From: Heracleum sosnowskyi
Lineage: Eukaryota; Streptophyta; Magnoliopsida; Apiales; Apiaceae
DNA length: 64,000 bases
Reading direction: 5' to 3'
Assembly: GCA_030848705.1 (NCBI GenBank)
Contig: CM061243.1
Span: 8,457,044 to 8,521,043, forward strand
Shown: in pieces, positions 10,265 to 22,772 of the stretch
Position numbering within the stretch: position 1 is the stretch's first letter
Layout: each line of letters begins with the position of its first letter
Program-made: the position numbers and the translations under genes
The notes under the pieces: generated by a model
What the model saw: the letters and a program-made list of their open reading frames with translations, nothing else
Database searches by the model: none
Told to the model about the DNA's origin: nothing

Positions 10265-12134
10265 TCAATACTATTATATAATAGACGAAACATTAAAAGT
10301 TTGGTTGGTCGGTATGGTACGTTGTGATTTTACTTAATTGCCCTTAATTTTGGTTGGTCGGTATGGTACGTTGTGATTTTACTTAATTGCCCTTAATTAA
10401 CTGTACTTCGTGTTTTTACTTAATTAACCTTACTTATTTATAGAAATATATTATTAAATAATAATATTACATATTTATAACCAATTATCTTTTTCATCTA
10501 AAATACATTATTTTTTCTATTTTTTCTAACAAATTCCCCTACTTTTTCAAATATATCACGGACAATTACCTTTTTTTAACTAAAACATGTTAGTTTTTCT
10601 ATTTTTTTCTTACTAAAACCCCTCCTTTTCCAAAAATATCACGGACGTTTAGTTATTTATTTTTAAAACTATTTTAATATTATAATTATTTTTTAAAAGT
10701 TTACCTATTTTAACATGTCTACCTATTTTTCTTAACAAATGCAATTATTACAAATATTAAAATATAAATAATCAAATACCTATTTATAACCAATTACCTT
10801 TTCAGCTAAAATACATTATATATTTTTTCTAAAAAGTTCCTTCTTTTCTAAATATATCACGAGAAATTGTCTTTTACAATTTACTTTTTCTATTTTTCTC
10901 ACTAAAATCCATTCTTTTTCCAAAAATATCACAAGAAACCATTTACTTATTTATTTTAAAACGTATTTAAATACTTTTAATTATTAAATTTTAAAACCTC
11001 ATTTTCCAAAAATATTACGGGCATTTACCTTTCTAAACTAAATATATGTTACATTTTTTATTTTTTCTAACTAAAACCCCTCATTTTCAAAAATATAATG
11101 GGCAACCCCATACTTATTTATTTTAAAATCTGTTTTAATGTTTTTAATTAATTAAAAGTGTTTAGCTATTTTAACATGTCTACTTATTTTTTGCACAATT
11201 ACAATTAATAAAATAATAATAAAATAACAATTAACAATCCGTGCATCGCACGGGTTACTTCGTATTTTTACTTAATTAACCTTTCTTATTTATAGAAATA
11301 TATTACTAAATAGTAATATTATCTATTTATAACCAATTACCTTTTTCACCTAAAATACATTATTTTTTTCTATTTTTTCTAACAAATTCTCCTACTTTTT
11401 CAAATATATCACAGACAATTACCTTTTTCAACTAAAACAGGTTAATTTTTCTATTTTTCCTTACTAAACCCCCTCCTTTTCCAAAAATATCACGGACAAA
11501 CCTTTAGTTATTTATTTTTAAACCTATTTTAATATTATAATTATTTTTTAAAAGTTTACATATTTTAACATGCCTACTTATTTTTCTTAACAAATGCAAT
11601 TACTAAAAATATTAAAATATAAATAATCAAATATCTATTTATAACAAATTAACTTTTCAGCTAAAACACATTATATATTTTTTCTAACAAAGCCCCTCCT
11701 TTTCTAAATATATCACGGGAAATTGCCTTTTACAATTTAATTTTTCTATTGTTCTCACTAAAATCCGTTCTTTTTCCAAAAATATCACAGAAAACCCTTT
11801 ACTTATTTATTTTAAAACGTATTTAAATACTTTTAATTATTAAATTTTAAAATCTCATTTTCCAAAAATATCACGGGCATTTACCTTTTTAAACTAAATA
11901 TATGTTACATTTTTTATTTTTTCTTACTAAAACCCCTCATTTTCCAAAAATATAACGGGCAAACCCATACTTATTTATTTTAAAATTTGTTTTAATGTTT
12001 TTAATTAATTAAAAGTGTTTAGCTATTTTAACATGCCTACTTATTTTTTGCACAATTACAATTAATAAAATATTAAACAAAATAATAATAAAATAACAAT
12101 TAACAATCCGTGCATCGCACGGGTTTTAAGCTAG
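10265..12134 (+). mobile_element. Non-autonomous Helitron, head-to-tail dimer, 1870 bp
   Basis: The 5' end is TCAATACTATTATATAATAG after host A10264. The 3' end is hairpin CCGTGC-ATC-GCACGG (12108-12122) and CTAG (12131-12134) before host T12135. The body consists of two diverged copies of a ~860-bp module: 10404-11261, ending in the same hairpin (about 11239-11253) but without CTAG, and 11262-12134, which has a full 3' end. Both modules begin TACTTCGT(A/G)TTTTTACTTA. There is thus one 5' end, two hairpins and one full 3' end. No Rep/helicase frame. Confidence 0.8.
10301..10399. repeat. 49-bp tandem duplication inside the Helitron head
   Basis: TTGGTTGGTCGGTATGGTAC starts at 10301 and again at 10350, each followed by GTTGTGATTTTACTTAATTG; two essentially perfect copies. 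Confidence 0.9.
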
Positions 12135-15100
12135 TAATTAAATTATATTTATTTATTATATATTTCTATCATTCAAATATCTATAAGTACATTTTTTAAT
12201 AATTAAAATTAAAATTAATAAACAAAATAATATGAAAATGACGCGTATCACGAAATCCGGGTTCGATTCCTTGCAAATATGTAATTATACACGATTTAAT
12301 TACTTTAAATTCTTTAACTTCATCCGGGGTTCGATTCCTTGCAACTACGTAATTATACAAAATTTATTTATTTACTTTAAATTTATTAACTACATCGATG
12401 GTTCGATTTCTTGCAGCTACGTAATCATACAAGATTTATTTATTTACTTTAATTTCTTTAGTTTTACAAACGGACGTTTTCTTACTAAAACCCCTCCTTT
12501 TCCAAAAATATCACGGACGTTTAGTTATTTATTTTTAAAACTATTTTAATATTATAATTATTTTTTAAAAGTTTACTTATTTTAACATGTCTACCTATTT
12601 TTCTTAACAAATGCAATTATTACAAATATTAAAATATAAATAATCAAATACCTATTTATAACCAATTACCTTTTCAGCTAAAATACATTATATATTTTTT
12701 CTAAAAAGTTCCTTCTTTTCTAAATATATCACGAGAAATTGTCTTTTACAATTTACTTTTTCTATTTTTCTCACTAAAATCCATTCTTTTTCCAAAAATA
12801 TCACAAGAAACCATTTACTTATTTATTTTAAAACGTATTTAAATACTTTTAATTATTAAATTTTAAAACCTCATTTTCCAAAAATATTACGGGCATTTAC
12901 CTTTCTAAACTAAATATATGTTACATTTTTTATTTTTTCTAACTAAAACCCCTCATTTTCAAAAATATAATGGGCAACCCCATACTTATTTATTTTAAAA
13001 TCTGTTTTAATGTTTTTAATTAATTAAAAGTGTTTAGCTATTTTAACATGTCTACTTATTTTTTGCACAATTACAATTAATAAAATAATAATAAAATAAC
13101 AATTAACAATCCGTGCATCGCACGGGTTACTTCGTATTTTTACTTAATTAACCTTTCTTATTTATAGAAATATATTACTAAATAGTAATATTATCTATTT
13201 ATAACCAATTACCTTTTTCACCTAAAATACATTATTTTTTTCTATTTTTTCTAACAAATTCTCCTACTTTTTCAAATATATCACAGACAATTACCTTTTT
13301 CAACTAAAACAGGTTAATTTTTCTATTTTTCCTTACTAAACCTCCTCCTTTTCCAAAAATATCACGGACAAACCTTTAGTTATTTATTTTTAAACCTATT
13401 TTAATATTATAATTATTTTTTAAAAGTTTACATATTTTAACATGCCTACTTATTTTTCTTAACAAATGCAATTACTAAAAATATTAAAATATAAATAATC
13501 AAATATCTATTTATAACAAATTAACTTTTCAGCTAAAACACATTATATATTTTTTCTAACAAAGCCCCTCCTTTTCTAAATATATCACGGGAAATTGCCT
13601 TTTACAATTTAATTTTTCTATTGTTCTCACTAAAATCCGTTCTTTTTCCAAAAATATCACAGAAAACCCTTTACTTATTTATTTTAAAACGTATTTAAAT
13701 ACTTTTAATTATTAAATTTTAAAATCTCATTTTCCAAAAATATCACGGGCATTTACCTTTTTAAACTAAATATATGTTACATTTTTTATTTTTTCTTACT
13801 AAAACCCCTCATTTTCCAAAAATATAACGGGCAAACCCATACTTATTTATTTTAAAATTTGTTTTAATGTTTTTAATTAATTAAAAGTGTTTAGCTATTT
13901 TAACATGCCTACTTATTTTTTGCACAATTACAATTAATAAAATATTAAACAAAATAATAATAAAATAACAATTAACAATCCGTGCATCGCACGGGTTTTA
14001 AGCTAGTAATTAAATTATATTTATTTATTATATATTTCTATCATTCAAATATCTATAAGTACATTTTTTAATAATTAAAATTAAAATTAATAAACAAAAT
14101 AATATGAAAATGACGCGTATCACGAAATCCGGGTTCGATTCCTTGCAAATATGTAATTATACACGATTTAATTACTTTAAATTCTTTAACTTCATCCGGG
14201 GTTCGATTCCTTGCAACTACGTAATTATACAAAATTTATTTATTTACTTTAAATTTATTAACTACATCGATGGTTCGATTTCTTGCAGCTACGTAATCAT
14301 ACAAGATTTATTTATTTACTTTAATTTCTTTAGTTTTACAAACGGACGTTTTCTTACTAAAACCCCTCCTTTTCCAAAAATATCACGGACGTTTAGTTAT
14401 TTATTTTTAAAACTATTTTAATATTATAATTATTTTTTAAAAGTTTACTTATTTTAACATGTCTACCTATTTTTCTTAACAAATGCAATTATTACAAATA
14501 TTAAAATATAAATAATCAAATACCTATTTATAACCAATTACCTTTTCAGCTAAAATACATTATATATTTTTTCTAAAAAGTTCCTTCTTTTCTAAATATA
14601 TCACGAGAAATTGTCTTTTACAATTTACTTTTTCTATTTTTCTCACTAAAATCCATTCTTTTTCCAAAAATATCACAAGAAACCATTTACTTATTTATTT
14701 TAAAACGTATTTAAATACTTTTAATTATTAAATTTTAAAACCTCATTTTCCAAAAATATTACGGGCATTTACCTTTCTAAACTAAATATATGTTACATTT
14801 TTTATTTTTTCTAACTAAAACCCCTCATTTTCAAAAATATAATGGGCAACCCCATACTTATTTATTTTAAAATCTGTTTTAATGTTTTTAATTAATTAAA
14901 AGTGTTTAGCTATTTTAACATGTCTACTTATTTTTTGCACAATTACAATTAATAAAATAATAATAAAATAACAATTAACAATCCGTGCATCGCACGGGTT
15001 ACTTCGTATTTTTACTTAATTAACCTTTCTTATTTATAGAAATATATTACTAAATAGTAATATTATCTATTTATAACCAATTACCTTTTTCACCTAAAAT

Positions 15101-18088
15101 ACATTATTTTTTTCTATTTTTTCTAACAAATTCTCCTACTTTTTCAAATATATCACAGACAATTACCTTTTTCAACTAAAACAGGTTAATTTTTCTATTT
15201 TTCCTTACTAAACCCCCTCCTTTTCCAAAAATATCACGGACAAACCTTTAGTTATTTATTTTTAAACCTATTTTAATATTATAATTATTTTTTAAAAGTT
15301 TACATATTTTAACATGCCTACTTATTTTTCTTAACAAATGCAATTACTAAAAATATTAAAATATAAATAATCAAATATCTATTTATAACAAATTAACTTT
15401 TCAGCTAAAACACATTATATATTTTTTCTAACAAAGCCCCTCCTTTTCTAAATATATCACGGGAAATTGCCTTTTACAATTTAATTTTTCTATTGTTCTC
15501 ACTAAAATCCGTTCTTTTTCCAAAAATATCACAGAAAACCCTTTACTTATTTATTTTAAAACGTATTTAAATACTTTTAATTATTAAATTTTAAAATCTC
15601 ATTTTCCAAAAATATCACGGGCATTTACCTTTTTAAACTAAATATATGTTACATTTTTTATTTTTTCTTACTAAAACCCCTCATTTTCCAAAAATATAAC
15701 GGGCAAACCCATACTTATTTATTTTAAAATTTGTTTTAATGTTTTTAATTAATTAAAAGTGTTTAGCTATTTTAACATGCCTACTTATTTTTTGCACAAT
15801 TACAATTAATAAAATATTAAACAAAATAATAATAAAATAACAATTAACAATCCGTGCATCGCACGGGTTTTAAGCTAGTAATTAAATTATATTTATTTAT
15901 TATATATTTCTATCATTCAAATATCTATAAGTACATTTTTTAATAATTAAAATTAAAATTAATAAACAAAATAATATGAAAATGACGCGTATCACGAAAT
16001 CCGGGTTCGATTCCTTGCAAATATGTAATTATACACGATTTAATTACTTTAAATTCTTTAACTTCATCCGGGGTTCGATTCCTTGCAACTACGTAATTAT
16101 ACAAAATTTATTTATTTACTTTAAATTTATTAACTACATCGATGGTTCGATTTCTTGCAGCTACGTAATCATACAAGATTTATTTATTTACTTTAATTTC
16201 TTTAGTTTTACAAACGGACGTTTTCTTACTAAAACCCCTCCTTTTCCAAAAATATCACGGACGTTTAGTTATTTATTTTTAAAACTATTTTAATATTATA
16301 ATTATTTTTTAAAAGTTTACCTATTTTAACATGTCTACCTATTTTTCTTAACAAATGCAATTATTACAAATATTAAAATATAAATAATCAAATACCTATT
16401 TATAACCAATTACCTTTTCAGCTAAAATACATTATATATTTTTTCTAAAAAGTTCCTTCTTTTCTAAATATATCACGAGAAATTGTCTTTTACAATTTAC
16501 TTTTTCTATTTTTCTCACTAAAATCCATTCTTTTTCCAAAAATATCACAAGAAACCATTTACTTATTTATTTTAAAACGTATTTAAATACTTTTAATTAT
16601 TAAATTTTAAAACCTCATTTTCCAAAAATATTACGGGCATTTACCTTTCTAAACTAAATATATGTTACATTTTTTATTTTTTCTAACTAAAACCCCTCAT
16701 TTTCAAAAATATAATGGGCAACCCCATACTTATTTATTTTAAAATCTGTTTTAATGTTTTTAATTAATTAAAAGTGTTTAGCTATTTTAACATGTCTACT
16801 TATTTTTTGCACAATTACAATTAATAAAATAATAATAAAATAACAATTAACAATCCGTGCATCGCACGGGTTACTTCGTATTTTTACTTAATTAACCTTT
16901 CTTATTTATAGAAATATATTACTAAATAGTAATATTATCTATTTATAACCAATTACCTTTTTCACCTAAAATACATTATTTTTTTCTATTTTTTCTAACA
17001 AATTCTCCTACTTTTTCAAATATATCACAGACAATTACCTTTTTCAACTAAAACAGGTTAATTTTTCTATTTTTCCTTACTAAACCCCCTCCTTTTCCAA
17101 AAATATCACGGACAAACCTTTAGTTATTTATTTTTAAACCTATTTTAATATTATAATTATTTTTTAAAAGTTTACATATTTTAACATGCCTACTTATTTT
17201 TCTTAACAAATGCAATTACTAAAAATATTAAAATATAAATAATCAAATATCTATTTATAACAAATTAACTTTTCAGCTAAAACACATTATATATTTTTTC
17301 TAACAAAGCCCCTCCTTTTCTAAATATATCACGGGAAATTGCCTTTTACAATTTAATTTTTCTATTGTTCTCACTAAAATCCGTTCTTTTTCCAAAAATA
17401 TCACAGAAAACCCTTTACTTATTTATTTTAAAACGTATTTAAATACTTTTAATTATTAAATTTTAAAATCTCATTTTCCAAAAATATCACGGGCATTTAC
17501 CTTTTTAAACTAAATATATGTTACATTTTTTATTTTTTCTTACTAAAACCCCTCATTTTCCAAAAATATAACGGGCAAACCCATACTTATTTATTTTAAA
17601 ATTTGTTTTAATGTTTTTAATTAATTAAAAGTGTTTAGCTATTTTAACATGCCTACTTATTTTTTGCACAATTACAATTAATAAAATATTAAACAAATAA
17701 TAATAAAATAACAATTAACAATCCGTGCATCGCACGGGTTTTAAGCTAGTAATTAAATTATATTTATTTATTATATATTTCTATCATTCAAATATCTATA
17801 AGTACATTTTTTAATAATTAAAATTAAAATTAATAAACAAAATAATATGAAAATGACGCGTATCACGAAATCCGGGTTCGATTCCTTGCAAATATGTAAT
17901 TATACACGATTTAATTACTTTAAATTCTTTAACTTCATCCGGGGTTCGATTCCTTGCAACTACGTAATTATACAAAATTTATTTATTTACTTTAAATTTA
18001 TTAACTACATCGATGGTTCGATTTCTTGCAGCTACGTAATCATACAAGATTTATTTATTTACTTTAATTTCTTTAGTTTTACAAACGG
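10605..18088 (+). repeat. Four-copy tandem array of a 1872-bp Helitron-derived unit
   Basis: Units begin near 10605, 12477, 14349 and 16221 and the array ends at about 18088. Each holds most of the dimeric Helitron (all but the first ~340 bp), its 3' end, and ~345 bp of right-hand host flank. At each internal junction the host flank (TTTACAAACGG) is followed by ACG and then Helitron interior (TTTTCTTACTAAAACCCC). Units 1-3 are 1872 bp; unit 4 is one base shorter (an A lost in the AAACAAAATAAT tract). I found only scattered substitutions, such as C/T at 13341 and at the TTTAC(C/T)TATTTT site near 10711, 12571, 14443 and 16316. The 105-residue frame recurring at 12232, 14104, 15976 and (shortened) 17847 is host-flank repeat and not a gene. 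Confidence 0.93.
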
Positions 18089-18579
18089 TTCGATTGTCTA
18101 TAACTACATAATTAAATAGTGATTTATTTATTATATTTTTATCATTCAATTCTCGAAAAATATATTTATTAATATTTATCAATATTATTATGTTGATGTC
18201 GACTTATGTTCGATCCGTACTTATGTTCGACCCGTACTTGACACGATTTATCTGCTATTATTATGTAATTTCCAGCAAAGCAATTCTAGATGCCCCCTCC
18301 ACCTTTGGAAGCTATCTGAAAGAGATACCTTGGACAAACTAACCAAATTTGAAATCCAACGCAACGTGCCTGTGCTGAATCTTTGCTGTACCAGATTAGA
18401 AAATCTGTTACGGTGGTACCACATCATTAACTGTAACTTTTGAATGTTCTTCGACTTAAATTACGATCCAGACATCGTATGGAAATAAGAAATGAAGCAG
18501 AAAATGTTCATAAAAAAAGGTTGAAAGATATCTGTGAGTGAAACAAATCCTACAATTCGAGACTTTAGAAATTATTTCA
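18089..18579. other. Unassigned sequence right of the array
   Basis: 18089-18170 continues the host repeat and contains what looks like an unoccupied homologue of the Helitron insertion site (ACTACATAATTAAAT near 18103). 18250-18480 is less AT-rich and looks unique, but no protein family is recognised on either strand. Confidence 0.5.
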
Positions 18580-19434
18580 TCTATACTCGTTATTATTAAA
18601 AGGGAAAATAAATTCTTTCGTCCTTAAATTATATGCCGTTTTTGGTTTAGGTCCTTGAACTATACGAAAAAATATTACGGTACTTAAACTTTCAAATTTT
18701 TTGATTCTCGTCCTTCCGTTCAAAAACGTTGACGTGACAATTACGTTAAAATCGAAAATTCTTGGAATGAAGTGAAATTTTGATATGTTAATTTAACACT
18801 GCTTACAAGAACCCATGTGGTGAAAATTTTCAATTTCGAGTTCACTAACGTATAGAAATCTGCATTTTAATTTCAAGAACACGAATTTTTTTTACTAAAA
18901 TCTGCAGATTTCCATATGTTAGTGAACTTGAAATCGAAAACTTTCACCACTGATGTTCTTGTAATCATTCGTAGATTAACATGCCAAAATTTCACTTCAT
19001 TCCAAGAATTTTTGATTTTCATGTAATTGTCGCATCAGCATTGACTAACGTCCGTTAGTCAAATTTGGACGGAAGGACGAGAATCAAAAAATTTGAAAGT
19101 ACCGTGATATTTTTTCGTATAGTTCAAGGACCTAAATCAAAAACAACATATAGTTTAAGAACGAAAGAATTTATTTTCCCTTATTAAAAACAGAAACTCC
19201 TGTGATATGCCATGTATACCGCAGTATACATGTTATTTTTATCTTAATATTATTAATATAATTAATTCTAAATAAATATAATAAAAAAATCTATACTTAC
19301 TCTTTATTAAAAACAGAACCTCTCTTAATGGTATGTTATGTCATGTATACCGCAGTATACATATATTTATTATCTTAATAATCTTAATATAATTAACATA
19401 ATTCTAAATTAATATAATACGATTTATTATTTAA
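18580..19434 (+). mobile_element. Two Helitron-like 5' end fragments in tandem
   Basis: TCTATACT follows A at 18580 and again at 19290. Each is followed by TTATTAAAAACAGAA, ATG(C)CATGTATACCGCAGTATACAT and a TTAATATAATTAA-type tract. Apart from the inserted foldback element each fragment is only ~120-145 bp. Related sequence recurs at about 20600-20771 and 21601-21640. The A|TCTATACT head matches the Helitron 5' ends at 648 and 10265. Confidence 0.55.
18602..19180. mobile_element. Mutator-type foldback MITE, 579 bp
   Basis: Nearly the whole element is an inverted repeat: GGGAAAATAAATTCTTTCGT at the left is mirrored at the right end, with arms of about 270-285 bp and a ~25-bp centre near 18870-18895. 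It is flanked by a perfect 9-bp duplication TTATTAAAA (18593-18601 and 19181-19189), the size typical of Mutator-like elements. The sister repeat at 19290-19320 reads TTTATTAAAAACAGAA without the insert and so shows the empty site. No protein is encoded. Confidence 0.92.
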
Positions 19435-19461
19435 CTAGCGTAGAAGCCCATGCGATGCATG
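19435..19461 (-). mobile_element. Helitron 3' terminus, reverse orientation
   Basis: On the minus strand, hairpin CATGC-ATC-GCATG (19461 to 19449) is followed by CTAG (19438 to 19435) and then T. The element body would extend to higher coordinates; its 5' end was not located. Confidence 0.6.
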
Positions 19462-20518
19462 AGCCTGTTCATATACGAAAATAATTTCGCACAAATCAGC
19501 ATCTTCGAAATAATTTTATAATTAAATAGATGGTAAATTATAGTGTTTCAACTTTATTTTATATTTATAAATTAATTTTATAATATTGTATGCGGTTTTC
19601 ATGAACCAAATATTTTATAATTTGATCAGGTTTAAAAAGTTGGATCAATATATCTATACGATAATAATCACATGATTATTATTATTATTATTAATTTCTC
19701 AAATAATAATTAAATTTTCAATGTCGTGAAACGAAATTTATTAAAATGATCAATTATGTGTAATATAAATAATTATTGTAGCATAATTGTTCGTGTATAA
19801 CATATATGTTTGTAAACCTATGTGATTTTAATGTAATAAAAGTATATTTGTAAAAAAGATAATCATGTATGTGAAATTATATCTTAAGATATATTACAAA
19901 TTTTCTTAATTTTTTATATCTTATACATAATATATTTTTTTATAATCAAGTAATTCATTAATAAACGGCCATACGACATCTACAAAAATAATCAAAATAG
20001 AACAAACACGTAATAAAATAGATCAAATCAGAATTTTCTTCACCTCGAGTTATGATTGTTGAGCAAATCATTCATTGTGGCACATCACTCGTTCATATCG
20101 CTGAAGTTTGCAGTCTTTTTAGAGAGACAATCTAACAATCTGTTGTAGTCGTGCAATATATATATATATATAATTCGTCAATACGTATTCGAACAATTAA
20201 TCGTAATTGCGACTCCATACAATCCAAATCAATGAACCACTATTATAAATCCTGCAGATCTACGATCCCGGATACTAAAACAAACCAAACTCTCACAAGG
20301 AGAGAGAACAAACCCGAAGAATGGGTAGAGAAAATCCACTAAACGGGGTACTAAAACTCTCAATAATGTGAGAGACTTATACAAATCGAAAACGAAATCA
20401 AAAGAAAACAGTAAAGAGGGGTCTTATAGAAAGTGACATTTTTGTGATTTTTTAACAAATAAGGGTAAAATTGTAATTTCACAGCCATTTCTTGGGCTCA
20501 ATTTGCCCTTAGACGCCA

Positions 20519-20573
<55 letters not shown>

Positions 20574-20771
20574 TAGATTAAAAGTTAATCTTTATTACTT
20601 TATTAAAATAAAAAACTCACTCTTAATAATATAGTATGCCATATACAACGGTAAACATATAATTATTATATTAATATAATTAACATAATTCTAAATTAAT
20701 ATAAATAAGATTTATTATAAAATCAGATATCCAACTTAATGTTATGATATGTTATGTATACCATCGTATAC
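19462..20771. other. AT-rich DNA, probably Helitron interior and relics
   Basis: No gene is recognised. Contents include a short AT tract near 20157-20171, a less AT-rich patch at 20030-20500 with no recognised product, the long AT microsatellite, and Helitron-head-like repeats from about 20590 onward. Confidence 0.5.
20523..20571. repeat. (AT)n microsatellite, about 24 units
   Basis: Uninterrupted AT dinucleotide run. Confidence 0.95.
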
Positions 20772-21592
20772 TAGTGGTGAGCAAAATCGGATATCTGGTC
20801 CGGTTTATAAAAATTGGATCAGATATCCGGTTTTTCGGATTTTTATAAAACCTATTCCGGTTAAATTTTATTATATTTTGATAGGTTATCGTTAACTTTA
20901 CAAATTTTAAATTGATTAATAATATTTTATACATCAAAATCTCATATATTAACATTTATAAATTTATTTATTTCCTAATTTTTATTTTAACCCATCAAAT
21001 TATCATTCATTTGTTTAATATGTACTTCTACGCACTTTTTTAGAGATATTAATAGCACATTCACTCTCAAATTTATTTTATTAAATGAAATAATAATATT
21101 AAACGAGAATACTCTTTCATTAACTTCGTTCTAAAATTTTATTAACTAAGATTACGAAGTTTTCCACGTACAAATATATGGTATTGTGTTTATAAATGCG
21201 CACTCAAATATATAATTTCATGTGTATCATTTCGATTTTACACCTAGAATGTTTATAAACTCGATCAATGCACACAAACTTAGTAATTTATTAGTAATAA
21301 TTTATTACTTAATCTAATATATCATATGTTGAATTATTTGTCTTTAATATTATTAATTATACATATATAAATATATTATTTTTTAAGATATATTGAAAAC
21401 CGGATCGGATCCGGATATCCGGTTTATATAAAGTTGTGATCCGGATCCGAATCCGAATTTATAAAAAAAAATCCGGATCGAATATCCGGTTCGGTTTTTT
21501 CGAATCGGATATCCAAATTTTCGGATTTTTAAAATCGGATACGGATCGAAAATTAGGATAATCCGGTTTTCGGATTTTTATGCTCACCCCTA
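20772..21592. mobile_element. Non-autonomous hAT element, 821 bp
   Basis: The ends are TAGTGGTGAGCA on the left and TGCTCACCCCTA on the right (inverted TAGGGGTGAGCA). They are flanked by imperfect 8-bp duplicates TCGTATAC (20764-20771) and CCGTACAC (21593-21600), the hAT target size. The subterminal regions are full of short CGGAT/ATCCG motifs in both orientations, probable transposase-binding repeats. The interior is AT-rich with no transposase. It lies in another copy of the GTATACC...GTATAC repeat seen at 19230 and 19360. Confidence 0.85.
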
Positions 21593-21700
21593 CCGTACAC
21601 ATATAATTTGATTGAGATTAAAAGATTTTTTTATATCACCTATTATTTTATAAGTTACTTTCGATCAGTACAATTTCTATCTCTCTAACTTCTAACAATT

Positions 21701-22105
21701 ATAGATGGGTATTTTATCCGTCCCGTCGATCTTGCTATGTTCTCACGCCCCATTCAGGACGGGAACAGAGAGAAGCACAGGAACATAGAGAAGTATAAAA
21801 ACAACTCGGGGATTGGTGGCGGGAACGGAGAGAAGTACATAAAAATAATTCGGGATTGGGGACTTGATTGATAAAGAAAACTCTTTTTCGTTGGAACATA
21901 ATAGTACAAAGCCAAATTTAGGTATCTCTAACAACTACATATGGGTATTTTATCCGTCCCGTCGATGTTGCTATGTTCTCCACCTCATTCGGGACGAGAA
22001 TTTGAGTATAATAAAATTATTCGGGAGATCGGGGACTTTATTGATAATGAAAACTCTTTTTCGTTTCAAAACAAGAGTACAAAGCCAATTTTTGGTTAGT
22101 ATGAT
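21701..22105. repeat. 236-bp tandem duplication
   Basis: ATGGGTATTTTATCCGTCCC occurs at 21705 and 21941, and both are followed by a CTATGTTCTC...GGGACTT...GAAAACTCTTTTTCGTT pattern. Copy 2 is shorter internally. Around 22138-22340 there is a further copy of the TTCGATTCTCTGCAACTACAT host repeat. Confidence 0.8.
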
Positions 22106-22772
22106 ATATCTAAATTAATTGGTTTCATTACAAACTCATGTTCGATTCTCTGCAACTACATATTTATATAAGTTAGTTATTTATTCAATTTCAATTCTTT
22201 GATTTTACCAAATATTTGATTTTTTTCTATCAACATAATTAAATAATATTTATTTATTATAGACTTTCATATTAATTTTATGTTAAATTCTCTGCAAGTA
22301 TATATTTAAATAAAACTTATAAATTATTTTTATTCTCAATATTTTAAATTTCTTTTTTAGTAATTTAATTTTATTCAAAAAGAGAAAAAGGAAGTACTAC
22401 AAATCTAAAATGGAGAATCTAATACAAAGGACTTGAGGAAAAGTAAAAGAGAGTGGTGCCAACAAGTCAACTTAGAATAAACACAAGAAATTGTATTAGC
22501 ATTTTCTGGTTAGGTTCCTTCTTCATCCAATCACAGTCAACAAGGTTTCCAAGTCAAGTAGACTTGTTCAATGACTAAATGGACCACCAAATTCACATCT
22601 AACATAATGCAATGCTTAGAACCCTAACATCACTAAGGGTAATGTAGTAATGAAAAGGTGACCAATTCCAATTATATGACCCATTGGTGGCATCAACTTT
22701 AAAAAACATAAAAATAAAAGAAAAGTCCAACAACCTGTTTTTTATGCAAAACAAAGGAGCTCTGTAGTAAAA
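22106..22772 (+). promoter_or_regulatory. Upstream region of EDS1 copy 1 with three W-boxes
   Basis: AGTCAA, the reverse complement of the WRKY W-box TTGACT, occurs at 22465-22470, 22535-22540 and 22552-22557, about 215-310 bp before the ATG. WRKY sites are common in promoters of plant immune genes. The segment from about 22380 is homologous to the region upstream of EDS1 copy 2. Confidence 0.55.

Noticed and set aside
9985..12420. tRNA gene, because of GGTTCGATTCC
   Set aside because: Only a T-arm-like box is present; no cloverleaf, acceptor stem or anticodon arm can be formed around it.
10605..18088. CRISPR-like or bacterial repeat array
   Set aside because: The unit is 1.87 kb, contains Helitron termini and sits in a plant genome; there are no short repeats with unique spacers.
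12232..18119. A 105-residue open frame present three times plus a shorter fourth copy, looking like a tandem gene family
   Set aside because: It is made of the AT-rich ~70-bp host repeat and crosses the array junction into Helitron sequence. Identity among copies reflects recent DNA amplification and not protein conservation.
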